Of a DNA stretch of 64,000 bases, positions 1-6,336 are shown one piece after another. The stretch covers positions 3,781,001 through 3,845,000 of the forward strand of contig NZ_CP047897.1 in NCBI RefSeq assembly GCF_009913235.1, in the 5' to 3' direction. The number at the start of each line of letters is the position of its first letter. Position 1 is the stretch's first letter. The notes below the pieces were generated by a model, which searched no databases, was not told where the DNA came from, and saw nothing but the letters and a program-made list of their open reading frames with translations. Source of the stretch: Nibribacter ruber (GTDB lineage Bacteria > Bacteroidota > Bacteroidia > Cytophagales > Hymenobacteraceae). The position numbers were made by a program, and so were the translations under genes.

Positions 1-472
1 TAGCGCCCGTGCGCACATGGCCTAAACCAGCCACCGAAGACACGTTCACCACATTGCCCTGCGGCGACTTCTGCAACAACGGCAAGGCATGCTGGCACAA
101 CTCAAACGCACTGGTGAGGTTGGTCTGCAACAGAAAGCTGTATTCTTCTGGGCTGTATTCCTGGATCTTCTTTCGGATATTGGTACCTACGTTGTTGACC
201 AAGATATCCAAGCCGCCCCAGGTATTCTGAATCAATTGAAGGAGGTTGTGACGGTCGGCGGCTATGCTCACGTCCGCTACCATGCCCGAGGCTTTGAGGC
301 CTCGGGCCCGGTAATCTACCACGGCCTGATTAACTTCCAACTCCTTACGAGCTACTAGGAGGACTTCGGCGCCCAACATCAATAGTTCCTCGGCAATGGC
401 GGCTCCTATGCCTTTGGTGGCGCCCGTGACCAGGGCTCTGCGGCCTTCTAAACTCCAACGGTTCTGTTGCAT
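1..472 (-). CDS. SDR-family NAD(P)-dependent oxidoreductase (3' part cut by window edge)
   Basis: The reverse strand opens with ATG at 470-472 and stays open to the window edge, giving about 157 residues without a stop. The N-terminus has a Rossmann nucleotide-binding motif TGATKGIG at residues 16-23. Farther on are DILVNNVGTN, the SDR structural motif in a form typical of tropinone-reductase-like members, and NVVNVSSVAG, which contains the catalytic-Ser region. The YxxxK motif lies outside the window. The substrate cannot be told from this fragment. A 415-bp repeat-filled gap separates it from rplS, so it is probably its own transcription unit. Confidence 0.88.
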   Translation of the reverse strand, partial: MQQNRWSLEGRRALVTGATKGIGAAIAEELLMLGAEVLLVARKELEVNQAVVDYRARGLKASGMVADVSIAADRHNLLQLIQNTWGGLDILVNNVGTNIRKKIQEYSPEEYSFLLQTNLTSAFELCQHALPLLQKSPQGNVVNVSSVAGLGHVRTGA

Positions 473-542
473 GTTCTGTGGTTCAATTTGGTAATGGAAC
501 CCAAGTCTACGCAGAAACTCTGTAACCTGATGCCTTTGCCGC

Positions 543-580
543 CGTTTTTGGGCTGTTTTCTGGAAATCAGGCCAAAAACG
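543..580. repeat. 38-bp palindromic element, copy 1
   Basis: The arms are 18 bp with centre TG and a few mismatches. It lies between the 3' side of rplS and the start of the SDR gene, beyond the rplS terminator. Confidence 0.85.
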
Positions 581-590
581 ATGGTCTGGT

Positions 591-672
591 TCATTCTCTC
601 TGAAAGAGAAGGTTAGGAGGAGGGTTGGCGTTGGAGATTGTCGTAGAGACCAGGCACTGCCTTGTCTCTTGC
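591..672. repeat. Composite repeat D, copy 1
   Basis: A CTCTGAAAGAGAAGGTTAGG-type half is followed by a palindrome-like GTAGAGACCAGGCACTGCCT half. The same two halves recur, diverged, at 23495-23575 (reversed) and 60379-60463. No ORF fits. Confidence 0.6.
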
Positions 673-818
673 ACATTGCTTTCTTCTCCTGATTTATTTG
701 GCAGTGTAAACACCCCCTCGCCCTCCTCGAAGGGGGAATCATCATTGCCAACATTGGTAAAAACAATCAGCAATTAACAACCAGCAATCAACAAGCAGCA
801 GCCAAAAAGTATGGGCAT

Positions 819-849
819 AAAAAAAGCCGGTGGTTAAACCGGCTTTTTT
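819..849 (-). terminator. Rho-independent terminator of rplS
   Basis: The stem AAAAAAGCCGG / CCGGCTTTTTT with a short loop lies 38 bp after the rplS stop on the minus strand and has T-rich flanks on both sides. Confidence 0.85.
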
Positions 850-887
850 CAGAACTAAAACTATGGGAAAACCAATTGGATATGGTC

Positions 888-1241
888 CTATCCTCTTCTT
901 TCTTTGATACGAGCAGCTTTACCAGAAAGGCCTCTCAAGTAGAACAGACGAGCTCTTCTTACTTTACCTCTGCGGATAACCTCAATCTTCTCGATGTTTG
1001 GAGAAAGAAGCGGGAAAATACGCTCTGTACCGATTTGGTTAGACACTTTTCTTACAGTGAAAGTCTCGCTTACACCAGAGTTTCTGCGTTGCAAAACCAC
1101 GCCTTGGAATTGCTGGATACGCTCTTTGTTACCCTCACGGATTTTCACGTGAATGTTCACGGTATCGCCAGCAGCAAAAGAAGGAATAGACGCACGCTTA
1201 TCCGTGAATTCCTGCTCTACTAATTTGATTAAATCGCTCAT
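888..1241 (-). CDS. rplS: 50S ribosomal protein L19
   Basis: This 117-residue protein is the length usual for L19. Recognisable segments are [20 protein letters not shown] and [19 protein letters not shown], with a basic C-terminus. L19 sits at the interface between the 30S and 50S subunits. It is the last gene of the classic rpsP-rimM-trmD-rplS cluster. An 88-bp gap after trmD contains its own TATATTTG promoter box, so it may also be transcribed separately from the rest of the cluster. A strong terminator follows. Confidence 0.97.
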   Translation of the reverse strand: MSDLIKLVEQEFTDKRASIPSFAAGDTVNIHVKIREGNKERIQQFQGVVLQRRNSGVSETFTVRKVSNQIGTERIFPLLSPNIEKIEVIRRGKVRRARLFYLRGLSGKAARIKERRG

Positions 1242-1282
1242 GACTATAATATAGTGTCTATTTTATCTCAAAATTCGGAGTG

Positions 1283-1290
1283 CAAATATA
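1283..1290 (-). promoter_or_regulatory. -7 box TATATTTG upstream of rplS
   Basis: A perfect match to the Bacteroidota TAnnTTTG box lies 41 bp upstream of the rplS ATG in the trmD-rplS gap. A TTG on the same strand lies about 24 bp further upstream, slightly too far for a canonical -33 element. Confidence 0.6.
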
Positions 1291-1329
1291 GACGTAATTT
1301 TTGTAATTGTAAATCAAGTAGTAATAAAT

Positions 1330-2013
1330 TTATTCTTCGGGCAATAAATCAGGCCTGCGTTCGCGGGTTCTCTGTACTGCCTGCTCAAAGCGCCACTCCT
1401 CTACTTTAGGGGTATTGCCAGAAAGAAGAATCTCCGGGACGCCATGTCCCTCAAAGTCAGCGGGCCGGGAATACACCGGCGGCGCCAACAGGTTGTCCTG
1501 AAAGGAGTCTGACAAGGCACTGCTCTCATCATTCAACACGCCGGGTATGATTCTGATGATAGAATCTGCCAACACGGCCGCGGCCAGTTCGCCACCAGAC
1601 AGAACATAGTCGCCTATGCTTATCTCATGGGTCACAAACATGTCCCTCACGCGCTGGTCCACGCCTTTGTAATGACCGCAGAGAATGATGATGTTCTCCA
1701 GCAGAGACAAGCGGTTGGAGGTTGCCTGGTTTAGCGTCTGGCCGTCTGGGGTCATGTAAATGACCGCGTCATAGCTGCGCTGGGCCTGCAGTTCTCTAAT
1801 GCACTTGGCAATAGGCTCTACCATCAAGACCATGCCCGCCCCGCCGCCAAACGCATAGTCATCAATCTGACCGTGTTTGTTGATGGCGTAGGCGCGTAGG
1901 TCATGCAGATGAACTTCCACCAGGCCTTTGTCCTGGGCACGCTTTAAGATGGAGTGGCTGAAGGGTCCGTCCAGTAAACTAGGCTGGCAGGTGATGATGT
2001 CAAACCGCGTCAT
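1330..2013 (-). CDS. trmD: tRNA (guanine-N1)-methyltransferase
   Basis: TrmD methylates G37 of tRNAs with S-adenosylmethionine and prevents frameshifting. The knotted SPOUT fold is marked by the segments AFGGGAGMVLMVEP, ILCGHYKGVDQRV and SIGDYVLSGGELAA. I start it at the ATG at 2011-2013 (MTRFDII), giving 227 residues, rather than an upstream ATG that adds nine residues inside rimM. With this start it overlaps the end of rimM by 14 bp, which suggests translational coupling. The C-terminus is of normal length. Confidence 0.96.
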   Translation of the reverse strand: MTRFDIITCQPSLLDGPFSHSILKRAQDKGLVEVHLHDLRAYAINKHGQIDDYAFGGGAGMVLMVEPIAKCIRELQAQRSYDAVIYMTPDGQTLNQATSNRLSLLENIIILCGHYKGVDQRVRDMFVTHEISIGDYVLSGGELAAAVLADSIIRIIPGVLNDESSALSDSFQDNLLAPPVYSRPADFEGHGVPEILLSGNTPKVEEWRFEQAVQRTRERRPDLLPEE

Positions 2014-2593
2014 CGTCGTCGTCCTCTTCACCCGCAATAGGTGGCTCTTCTTCCATTCTGTTGGAAGGCTTGGTGTACACGTCCAACAGGCCTTCGGGCA
2101 GGGTCACGTACAGCTTCTTCTCTGCCTTGTCTGTTCTTTGAATGACCTCGTCGTTTACCGGGATGAGGATTTCATGACCCTGGTACTGCATGGCCAACAG
2201 GTCTTGCGCAGGTAGGTCAAAGAAGGTTTCCACCGTTCCCAGGTCTCCCAGCACACTGTCCACCACGGTGTAGCCAATCACTTCATGGAAGTAGAACTGG
2301 TCTTCTTTCAACTCCGGTAGCATCTTTAGCGGAAGGTAGAGGCTGGTGCCTTTCAACTTCTCGGCTTGCACCACGGTGTCCACATCTTCAAACTTGAGGA
2401 TGCTTTTGCCTTTGTCCTGCGGATTGAGGTCATCAATGAAAAAAGGAACCAGCTTCCCGTTAATCAACAGGAAAACTGATTCCAATTCATCGTACTCTTC
2501 CGGGAAGTCAACGTCAAAGAACGCGACTACCTGGCCCTTGGTGCCATGCGTCCGGACGATATACCCCAACTGGAAGCATGCGTCTAACGTCAT
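2000..2593 (-). CDS. rimM: Ribosome maturation factor RimM
   Basis: RimM assists maturation of the 30S head and binds S19. The 197-residue protein starts at MTLDACFQLGYIVRTHGTKG, the conserved G-x-I-x-x-x-H-G-x-x-G N-terminus, and contains a PRC-barrel-like second half (FYFHEVIGYTVVD... and HEILIPVNDEVI). An upstream in-frame ATG would run into rpsP and is unlikely. The tail ends in a run of Glu/Asp that lies in the 14-bp overlap with trmD. It sits 10 bp after rpsP. Confidence 0.95.
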   Translation of the reverse strand: MTLDACFQLGYIVRTHGTKGQVVAFFDVDFPEEYDELESVFLLINGKLVPFFIDDLNPQDKGKSILKFEDVDTVVQAEKLKGTSLYLPLKMLPELKEDQFYFHEVIGYTVVDSVLGDLGTVETFFDLPAQDLLAMQYQGHEILIPVNDEVIQRTDKAEKKLYVTLPEGLLDVYTKPSNRMEEEPPIAGEEDDDDDAV

Positions 2594-2603
2594 GGCCGTA
2601 AAA

Positions 2604-3179
2604 TTAAGCTTGCTCTTCTGTAGCGTCAGCAGCAGGGGCTTCAGTAGCACCTTCTTCTGTAGCAGTCTCAGCCTCAGCAACTGGAGCTTCTTCTTCTACA
2701 ACAGCTTCTGGCTCAGGAGCAGGAGCGTTTTTCAAACGGATAGCTTCAGCACGGGCTTCGTTCACCTTAGCTTCAGCCTCAAGCGCAGCTTTCTTCTTAG
2801 CAGCCTTGTCAGAACCTAATTGCTCTTTCTTGCCAGTGATTTTAGCGTCTTTGGCGTCTTTCCACTCTTGGTAACGGGCATCTGCCTGCTCCTGAGTAAC
2901 AGCACCTTTCGCTACACCAATTTGCAAGTGCTTTCTGAACATAACACCGGTGTAAGAAAGCATAGCCTTCACAGTGTCAGTTGGTTGAGCGCCTTTCAAT
3001 ACCCAATCCAACGCTTTGTCTTCGTTGAAGTTGATAGTGGCAGGGTTGGTTTGTGGGTTGTACGTACCCAATTTCTCGATGAAACGACCATCACGTGGTG
3101 AACGAGAATCAGCTACTACGATGTCGTACATAGCTGCTTTTTTGCGGCCTCTGCGGGCCAGTCTGATTTTAACAGGCAT
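2604..3179 (-). CDS. rpsP: 30S ribosomal protein S16 with long C-terminal tail
   Basis: Residues 1 to about 80 are a standard S16 ([20 protein letters not shown], then [16 protein letters not shown]). The total is 191 residues, about twice the E. coli protein. The extra C-terminal half is rich in Ala, Glu and Lys and ends in an acidic Ala/Glu/Thr-rich tail of low complexity. Such extensions are common for S16 in Bacteroidota. It is the first gene of the rpsP-rimM-trmD-rplS cluster, with a promoter box about 45 bp upstream and a leader hairpin at 3198-3214. Confidence 0.96.
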   Translation of the reverse strand: MPVKIRLARRGRKKAAMYDIVVADSRSPRDGRFIEKLGTYNPQTNPATINFNEDKALDWVLKGAQPTDTVKAMLSYTGVMFRKHLQIGVAKGAVTQEQADARYQEWKDAKDAKITGKKEQLGSDKAAKKKAALEAEAKVNEARAEAIRLKNAPAPEPEAVVEEEAPVAEAETATEEGATEAPAADATEEQA

Positions 3180-3197
3180 AACTAGTTTTGTTAAAGC

Positions 3198-3214
3198 GCC
3201 GGAACCCGTCCGGC
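3198..3214 (-). promoter_or_regulatory. Hairpin in the rpsP leader
   Basis: GCCGGA and TCCGGC form a six-base GC-rich stem around five bases. It lies between the -7 box and the start codon, so it would be in the 5' leader of the rpsP mRNA. Ribosomal protein leaders often bind their own product, but nothing here proves that. Confidence 0.4.
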
Positions 3215-3223
3215 ATTGGGGTG

Positions 3224-3231
3224 CAAAGATA
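3224..3231 (-). promoter_or_regulatory. -7 box TATCTTTG upstream of rpsP
   Basis: An exact TAnnTTTG match lies 45 bp upstream of the rpsP start codon. No well-spaced -33 TTTG is seen. Confidence 0.65.
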
Positions 3232-3261
3232 CGGCAATTTCTAACAAACTGCTAATGATTT

Positions 3262-3296
3262 GTAATGTGCTAATTAACAATGTGCTGATGTGCTAG
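3262..3296 (-). repeat. TAGCACATCAGCACATTA word repeat, copy 1
   Basis: On the minus strand it reads TAGCACATCAGCACATT, a short spacer, then TTAGCACATTA. The same arrangement lies upstream of trhO (37128) and valS (41541), each pointing toward its gene. Confidence 0.7.
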
Positions 3297-3300
3297 TTGA

Positions 3301-3335
3301 TTTGGAGATGTGCAGATATGGAAATGTGAAGATGA
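3301..3335 (+). repeat. GATGTGCAGAT word repeat, copy 1
   Basis: Contains GATGTGCAGATATGGAAATG and then TGTGAAGATG. The same words make up the inverted pair at 61611-61744. Confidence 0.55.
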
Positions 3336-3349
3336 CGGCTTCTAATTTC

Positions 3350-3387
3350 CTTTTTTGGGCTCTTTTCTGGAAATCAGGCTAAAACCG
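3350..3387. repeat. 38-bp palindromic element, copy 2
   Basis: A diverged copy with centre TG; both ends are imperfect. It lies between the desaturase 3' end and rpsP. Confidence 0.7.
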
Positions 3388-3398
3388 GCGTTAGCGCG

Positions 3399-3437
3399 GT
3401 TTTTTCTCCCTCAGGGAGAAGGTTAGGATGAAGGAAT
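3399..3437. repeat. Composite repeat D, first half only
   Basis: Contains CTCCCTCAGGGAGAAGGTTA then GGATGAAGG. It matches the first halves of the copies at 591, 23538 (reversed) and 60379; the second half is not seen. Confidence 0.55.
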
Positions 3438-3458
3438 AATTGGATGAGTAATCCAGCC

Positions 3459-3597
3459 TCCAGCCAGATGCTCTTCCGGATATGCAATCCGGAAGCACTG
3501 AAAAGCGGATTTGTAATCCCCGTGCGGGCTTAATGAAGGCACTTGTCCGTAGGCGGATTACAAATCCGCTTTCCAATAGCTCGGGATTGCAAATCCA
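3459..3597. repeat. Cluster of GCGGATTTGTAATCC-type palindromes
   Basis: TTCCGGAT/AATCCGGAA at 3474-3494, an 18-bp perfect inverted repeat (3502-3519 with 3555-3572) whose halves are each palindromic, and a related GGGATTGCAAATCC near 3583. Probably a folded or cruciform-forming repeat. Confidence 0.6.
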
Positions 3598-3629
3598 GAC
3601 CAGCTAGTTTTAACAACCAGTGTTAAAGC

Positions 3630-3664
3630 AAAACGCCTCAGCACCATTTGATGCTGAGGCGTTT
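3630..3664 (-). terminator. Terminator of the desaturase gene
   Basis: AAACGCCTCAGCA pairs perfectly with TGCTGAGGCGTTT around a short loop, 17 bp after the stop on the minus strand. Confidence 0.8.
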
Positions 3665-3681
3665 CTATAACGTTTTTCTGC

Positions 3682-4422
3682 TTAAGAACGGACGGTGGCT
3701 TTCTTCAATTTAATGATGCCAATCTTGTCAAGCGTCCAGATCACCGGGTAGGTTGGGTCCACTTCCCACCACTTCACCCCGAAGTTAACGCGGTTAGGCA
3801 GTTTGTGGTGGTTGTTCTGGAACAGCTCGCCGCCGGTCAAGAAGTCAAAGAAAAGGGAGTTTCTGGACTTGTCATTGTTGTCAAAGTTCTGGTAGCCGTA
3901 TTTGTGGCCGCTCCAGTTCACGATGGCGCCGTGCAACGGACCCATCAAGAAATGCAAGGGCAGGAGCAGGTACATCCACCAGAACTCGGCGTAGTTGATA
4001 TAAATTAACACGTAAATCACACCCCAGGCCAGACGTGAGCCCCAGTGGTCGCCAATGTTTTCTAGGGCGCGCCAGGTAGGGTAGTTGCCGTCAAATCTCT
4101 CTTCGGGCTCAGTGCGGTTGTTCAAGAAATCATTGTAGATGTTCTTGGTCTTCCACATCATGGTAAAGGCGTTGCTGGAGAAGTGCGGGGAATGCGGGTC
4201 GCGCTCAGTGTCTGAGAACGCATGGTGCATGCGGTGCATGATGGCATACGCCCTTGGCGACAGGTAAGAAGAACCTTGGCTCACATACGTTAACAGGAAG
4301 AAGAATTTTTCCCAGAACATATTCATGGTGAACATCTTGTGGGCGGCGTACCGATGCAGGTAAAACGTCTGTACAAACAGAGACAAGTACCAGTGGACTA
4401 CAAAGAAAATGAGGATAATCAT
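3682..4422 (-). CDS. Membrane fatty acid (acyl-CoA) desaturase
   Basis: This 246-residue membrane protein carries the three histidine boxes of the di-iron desaturase family: HRYAAH at 23-28, HRMHH at 63-67 and QNNHH at 202-206. The stretches between them are hydrophobic. Such enzymes insert a double bond into saturated acyl chains and so adjust membrane fluidity. It is shorter than many delta-9 desaturases because the N-terminal cytosolic part is nearly absent. It has its own promoter box (4492-4499) and terminator, so it is a single-gene unit. The exact bond position cannot be inferred. Confidence 0.9.
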   Translation of the reverse strand: MIILIFFVVHWYLSLFVQTFYLHRYAAHKMFTMNMFWEKFFFLLTYVSQGSSYLSPRAYAIMHRMHHAFSDTERDPHSPHFSSNAFTMMWKTKNIYNDFLNNRTEPEERFDGNYPTWRALENIGDHWGSRLAWGVIYVLIYINYAEFWWMYLLLPLHFLMGPLHGAIVNWSGHKYGYQNFDNNDKSRNSLFFDFLTGGELFQNNHHKLPNRVNFGVKWWEVDPTYPVIWTLDKIGIIKLKKATVRS

Positions 4423-4491
4423 AGAGGTTGTGATGGTGTAATGTTGCCAGCGGACGGCAATTGCTTAACAGCCGGCAGGTATTAAAGTTCA

Positions 4492-4499
4492 CAAAGCTA
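4492..4499 (-). promoter_or_regulatory. -7 box TAGCTTTG upstream of the desaturase
   Basis: An exact TAnnTTTG match 70 bp upstream of the start codon. No clear -33 partner. Confidence 0.5.
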
Positions 4500-4601
4500 C
4501 GAACCTGAAAGGAAAGGCCGTAAAATCACATCCAGAAATTACAAGATAATGATGAAAGTCATCTTTGGAAGGGTAATGCTTCTAAAAGGTGAATTTGTTC
4601 T

Positions 4602-5285
4602 CTAAGGCTGAAACGGTTGCCAGGCCGCAATGCGGGGAGGAGGGGCTTGCACGGCGATCCATTCCTTAGACACCGGATGTTCAAAACCCAGCTCACGGGC
4701 GTGCAGGCAAATGCTTTTGTTGGGAAGCGGCTCTGGAGCCCCGTATTTGAGGTCGCCTAGGATGGGGCATTTGAGCGAAGCCAACTGAACGCGTATCTGG
4801 TGTGGCCTTCCCGTCACAGGACGAACTTCTACCAGAAACTTGTGGGCGGCGCTTTTTAATAAAGAGTAGCTGAGTTCGGCGCGTTGGCTACCGGGCCGTT
4901 CTGAGGGATGGGCTTTGGTGATGTTTCTGGCCGCGTCTTTCACCAGCCAATGCACCAAGGTGCCACTTTCGGGCTGCGGCGCGCGCAGGGTTACTGCCCA
5001 GTATACCTTCTGCGTCTTGCGGGAACTGAACTGCTCGTTTAGGCGGGCCAGCGCTTTGGAGGTTTTCGCCAGTAAGACCACTCCGCTCACGGGCCGGTCC
5101 AGGCGGTGCACCACGCCCATGAACACGTTGCCCGGCTTCTGGTACTTCTCTTTGACGTACTCCTTGGCCAGTTCAGACAAAGGCTTGTCGCCGGTCTCAT
5201 CGCCTTGTACCAACATGCCGCTCGGCTTGTTGACCACCAACACATGGTTGTCTTCAAACAGAACGTCTAGGGCAGGAGCAGGCAT
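4602..5285 (-). CDS. RluA-family pseudouridine synthase
   Basis: This 227-residue protein has the catalytic motif HRLDRPVSGVV at 60-70, with Asp63 as the expected nucleophile that isomerises uridine to pseudouridine. The RPVTGRPHQIRVQLA and LHARELGFEHPV segments are also typical of the RluA family. No S4 domain precedes the catalytic domain, so this is a short RluA/RluC-type member. Its RNA target (rRNA or tRNA) cannot be deduced. A 38-bp palindrome ends up three bases upstream of its start codon, between it and panB. Confidence 0.92.
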   Translation of the reverse strand: MPAPALDVLFEDNHVLVVNKPSGMLVQGDETGDKPLSELAKEYVKEKYQKPGNVFMGVVHRLDRPVSGVVLLAKTSKALARLNEQFSSRKTQKVYWAVTLRAPQPESGTLVHWLVKDAARNITKAHPSERPGSQRAELSYSLLKSAAHKFLVEVRPVTGRPHQIRVQLASLKCPILGDLKYGAPEPLPNKSICLHARELGFEHPVSKEWIAVQAPPPRIAAWQPFQP

Positions 5286-5288
5286 TGG

Positions 5289-5326
5289 CGTTTTTGGGTT
5301 ATTTTCTGGAAAAGAGGCGAAAATCG
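5289..5326. repeat. 38-bp palindromic element, copy 3
   Basis: A diverged copy with centre TG in the panB to RluA gap. It lies 3 bp before the RluA start and 61 bp after the panB stop. Confidence 0.75.
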
Positions 5327-5332
5327 GATTGT

Positions 5333-5391
5333 ATTGCTAATTGCTGGTTGTTATTTTAAAAAGCAATCAACAATTAGCAATCAACAATTAA
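5333..5391. repeat. Inverted pair of AATTGCTAATTGCTGG-type word repeats
   Basis: The left arm ATTGCTAATTGCTGGTTGTT is the approximate reverse complement of the right arm, built on AATCAACAATTAGCAAT, with a short A/T spacer. It lies just after panB on the minus strand and overlaps the last codons. Confidence 0.6.
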
Positions 5392-6203
5392 TAGGCTTCT
5401 TCTTCAGTGGGAAAGTTGAGGGATTTTACGTCTTTGATATAATTGCCCACGGCGTTGGTGATGGTCTCGTGGAGTTCGGCGTAGCGGCGCAGGAAACGCG
5501 GTTTGAATTCCTTGGTAATGCCCAATAAGTCATGAATCACCAAGACTTGGCCGTCTACGTGCGGACCGGCACCAATGCCAATGATGGGGATGTGCAACTC
5601 AGCGGCAACGCGCTTGGCCAGGCTGGATGGGATCTTCTCCAGCACAATGGCAAAGCAACCCAGCTCTTGTAACAAGCGGGCGTCTTCCATGAGTTTCTCG
5701 GCCTCGGCCTCTTCTTTGGCGCGTACGGAGTAAGTCCCAAATTTATAAATGGACTGCGGGGTCAAGCCCAGGTGGCCCATGACCGGTACTCCGGCGCTCA
5801 AGATGCGAGTGATGGAATCTTTGATCTCAAAGCCGCCTTCCAGCTTGACGCCGTGCGCACCAGACTCTTTCATGATTCTAATGGCAGAGCGCAGGGCCTC
5901 AGAAGAGTTTCCTTGATAGGAGCCAAACGGCAAGTCTACTACTACAAAGGCTCTTTTCACGCCGCGCACCACAGAAGAGGCGTGGTAGATCATCTGGTCC
6001 AGCGTGATGGGGAGCGTGGTTTCATGGCCGGCCATCACGTTAGAGGCAGAGTCGCCCACCAGTAACACGTCTGTGCCGGCGGCATCCAGCAGGGTGGCCA
6101 TGGAGAAATCATAGGCCGTGAGCATGGAGATCTTTTCGCCGCGCTCCTTCATGGTGTGCAGCTGGTGGGTGGTGACAATCTTTACCTCTTTCTGTACTGA
6201 CAT
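5388..6203 (-). CDS. panB: 3-methyl-2-oxobutanoate hydroxymethyltransferase
   Basis: PanB makes ketopantoate from alpha-ketoisovalerate and methylene-tetrahydrofolate, the first step of pantothenate synthesis. Conserved parts are [29 protein letters not shown] (metal-binding Asp), [10 protein letters not shown] and [18 protein letters not shown] choose the ATG at 6201-6203 (MSVQKEV), giving 271 residues as is usual for PanB. A longer frame reaches back through a 38-bp palindrome and is an artefact. A promoter box lies 30 bp upstream. Confidence 0.97.
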   Translation of the reverse strand: MSVQKEVKIVTTHQLHTMKERGEKISMLTAYDFSMATLLDAAGTDVLLVGDSASNVMAGHETTLPITLDQMIYHASSVVRGVKRAFVVVDLPFGSYQGNSSEALRSAIRIMKESGAHGVKLEGGFEIKDSITRILSAGVPVMGHLGLTPQSIYKFGTYSVRAKEEAEAEKLMEDARLLQELGCFAIVLEKIPSSLAKRVAAELHIPIIGIGAGPHVDGQVLVIHDLLGITKEFKPRFLRRYAELHETITNAVGNYIKDVKSLNFPTEEEAY

Positions 6204-6233
6204 ACGCTCCCGCCTGTTAATGTAGGCTACAAG

Positions 6234-6241
6234 CAAAGGTA
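6234..6241 (-). promoter_or_regulatory. -7 box TACCTTTG upstream of panB
   Basis: An exact TAnnTTTG match 30 bp upstream of the chosen ATG, which supports that start over the longer frame. Confidence 0.65.
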
Positions 6242-6266
6242 TAAAAAGAACCTTGGCACTAGAAAG

Positions 6267-6304
6267 CGTTTTTGCCCTGTTTTTCAGAAAACAGCCCAAA
6301 AACG
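6267..6304. repeat. 38-bp palindromic element, copy 4
   Basis: Nearly perfect arms; the inner GCCCTG pairs with CAGCCC apart from one base. It abuts the lptD terminator hairpin, whose T tract continues into the element. Confidence 0.85.
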
Positions 6305-6331
6305 AAAAAGCCACCGGTGTGGTGGCTTTTT
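6305..6331 (-). terminator. Terminator of lptD
   Basis: AAAAAGCCACC / GGTGGCTTTTT hairpin, 5 bp after the lptD stop codon. On the minus strand it is followed by CGTTTTT from the adjacent palindrome. Confidence 0.85.
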
Positions 6332-6336
6332 CGTTT

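Larger units (their letters stand above)
473..887. other. 415-bp intergenic region filled with repeats
   Basis: No credible gene is visible. The stretch holds a 38-bp palindrome (543-580), a composite repeat (591-672), a G/C-rich palindromic piece that ends like the repeat at 44318-44520 (about 704-746), an AATTAACAACCAGCAATCAA-type word repeat (766-794) and the rplS terminator (819-849). ORFs called here read through repeats. Confidence 0.7.
3180..3681. other. 502-bp intergenic region: rpsP promoter and several repeat types
   Basis: From right to left it holds the desaturase terminator (3630-3664), a cluster of small palindromes (3459-3597), a composite-repeat half (3399-3437), a 38-bp palindrome (3350-3387), two word repeats (3262-3335) and the rpsP promoter and leader. 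No gene is visible. Confidence 0.7.

Noticed and set aside
876-1223. 115-residue plus-strand ORF over rplS
   Set aside because: Antisense shadow of a ribosomal protein gene, with no family features.
6204-6314. N-terminal extension of panB
   Set aside because: It would translate part of palindrome copy 4 and cover the TACCTTTG box; ATG 6203 gives the usual PanB length.
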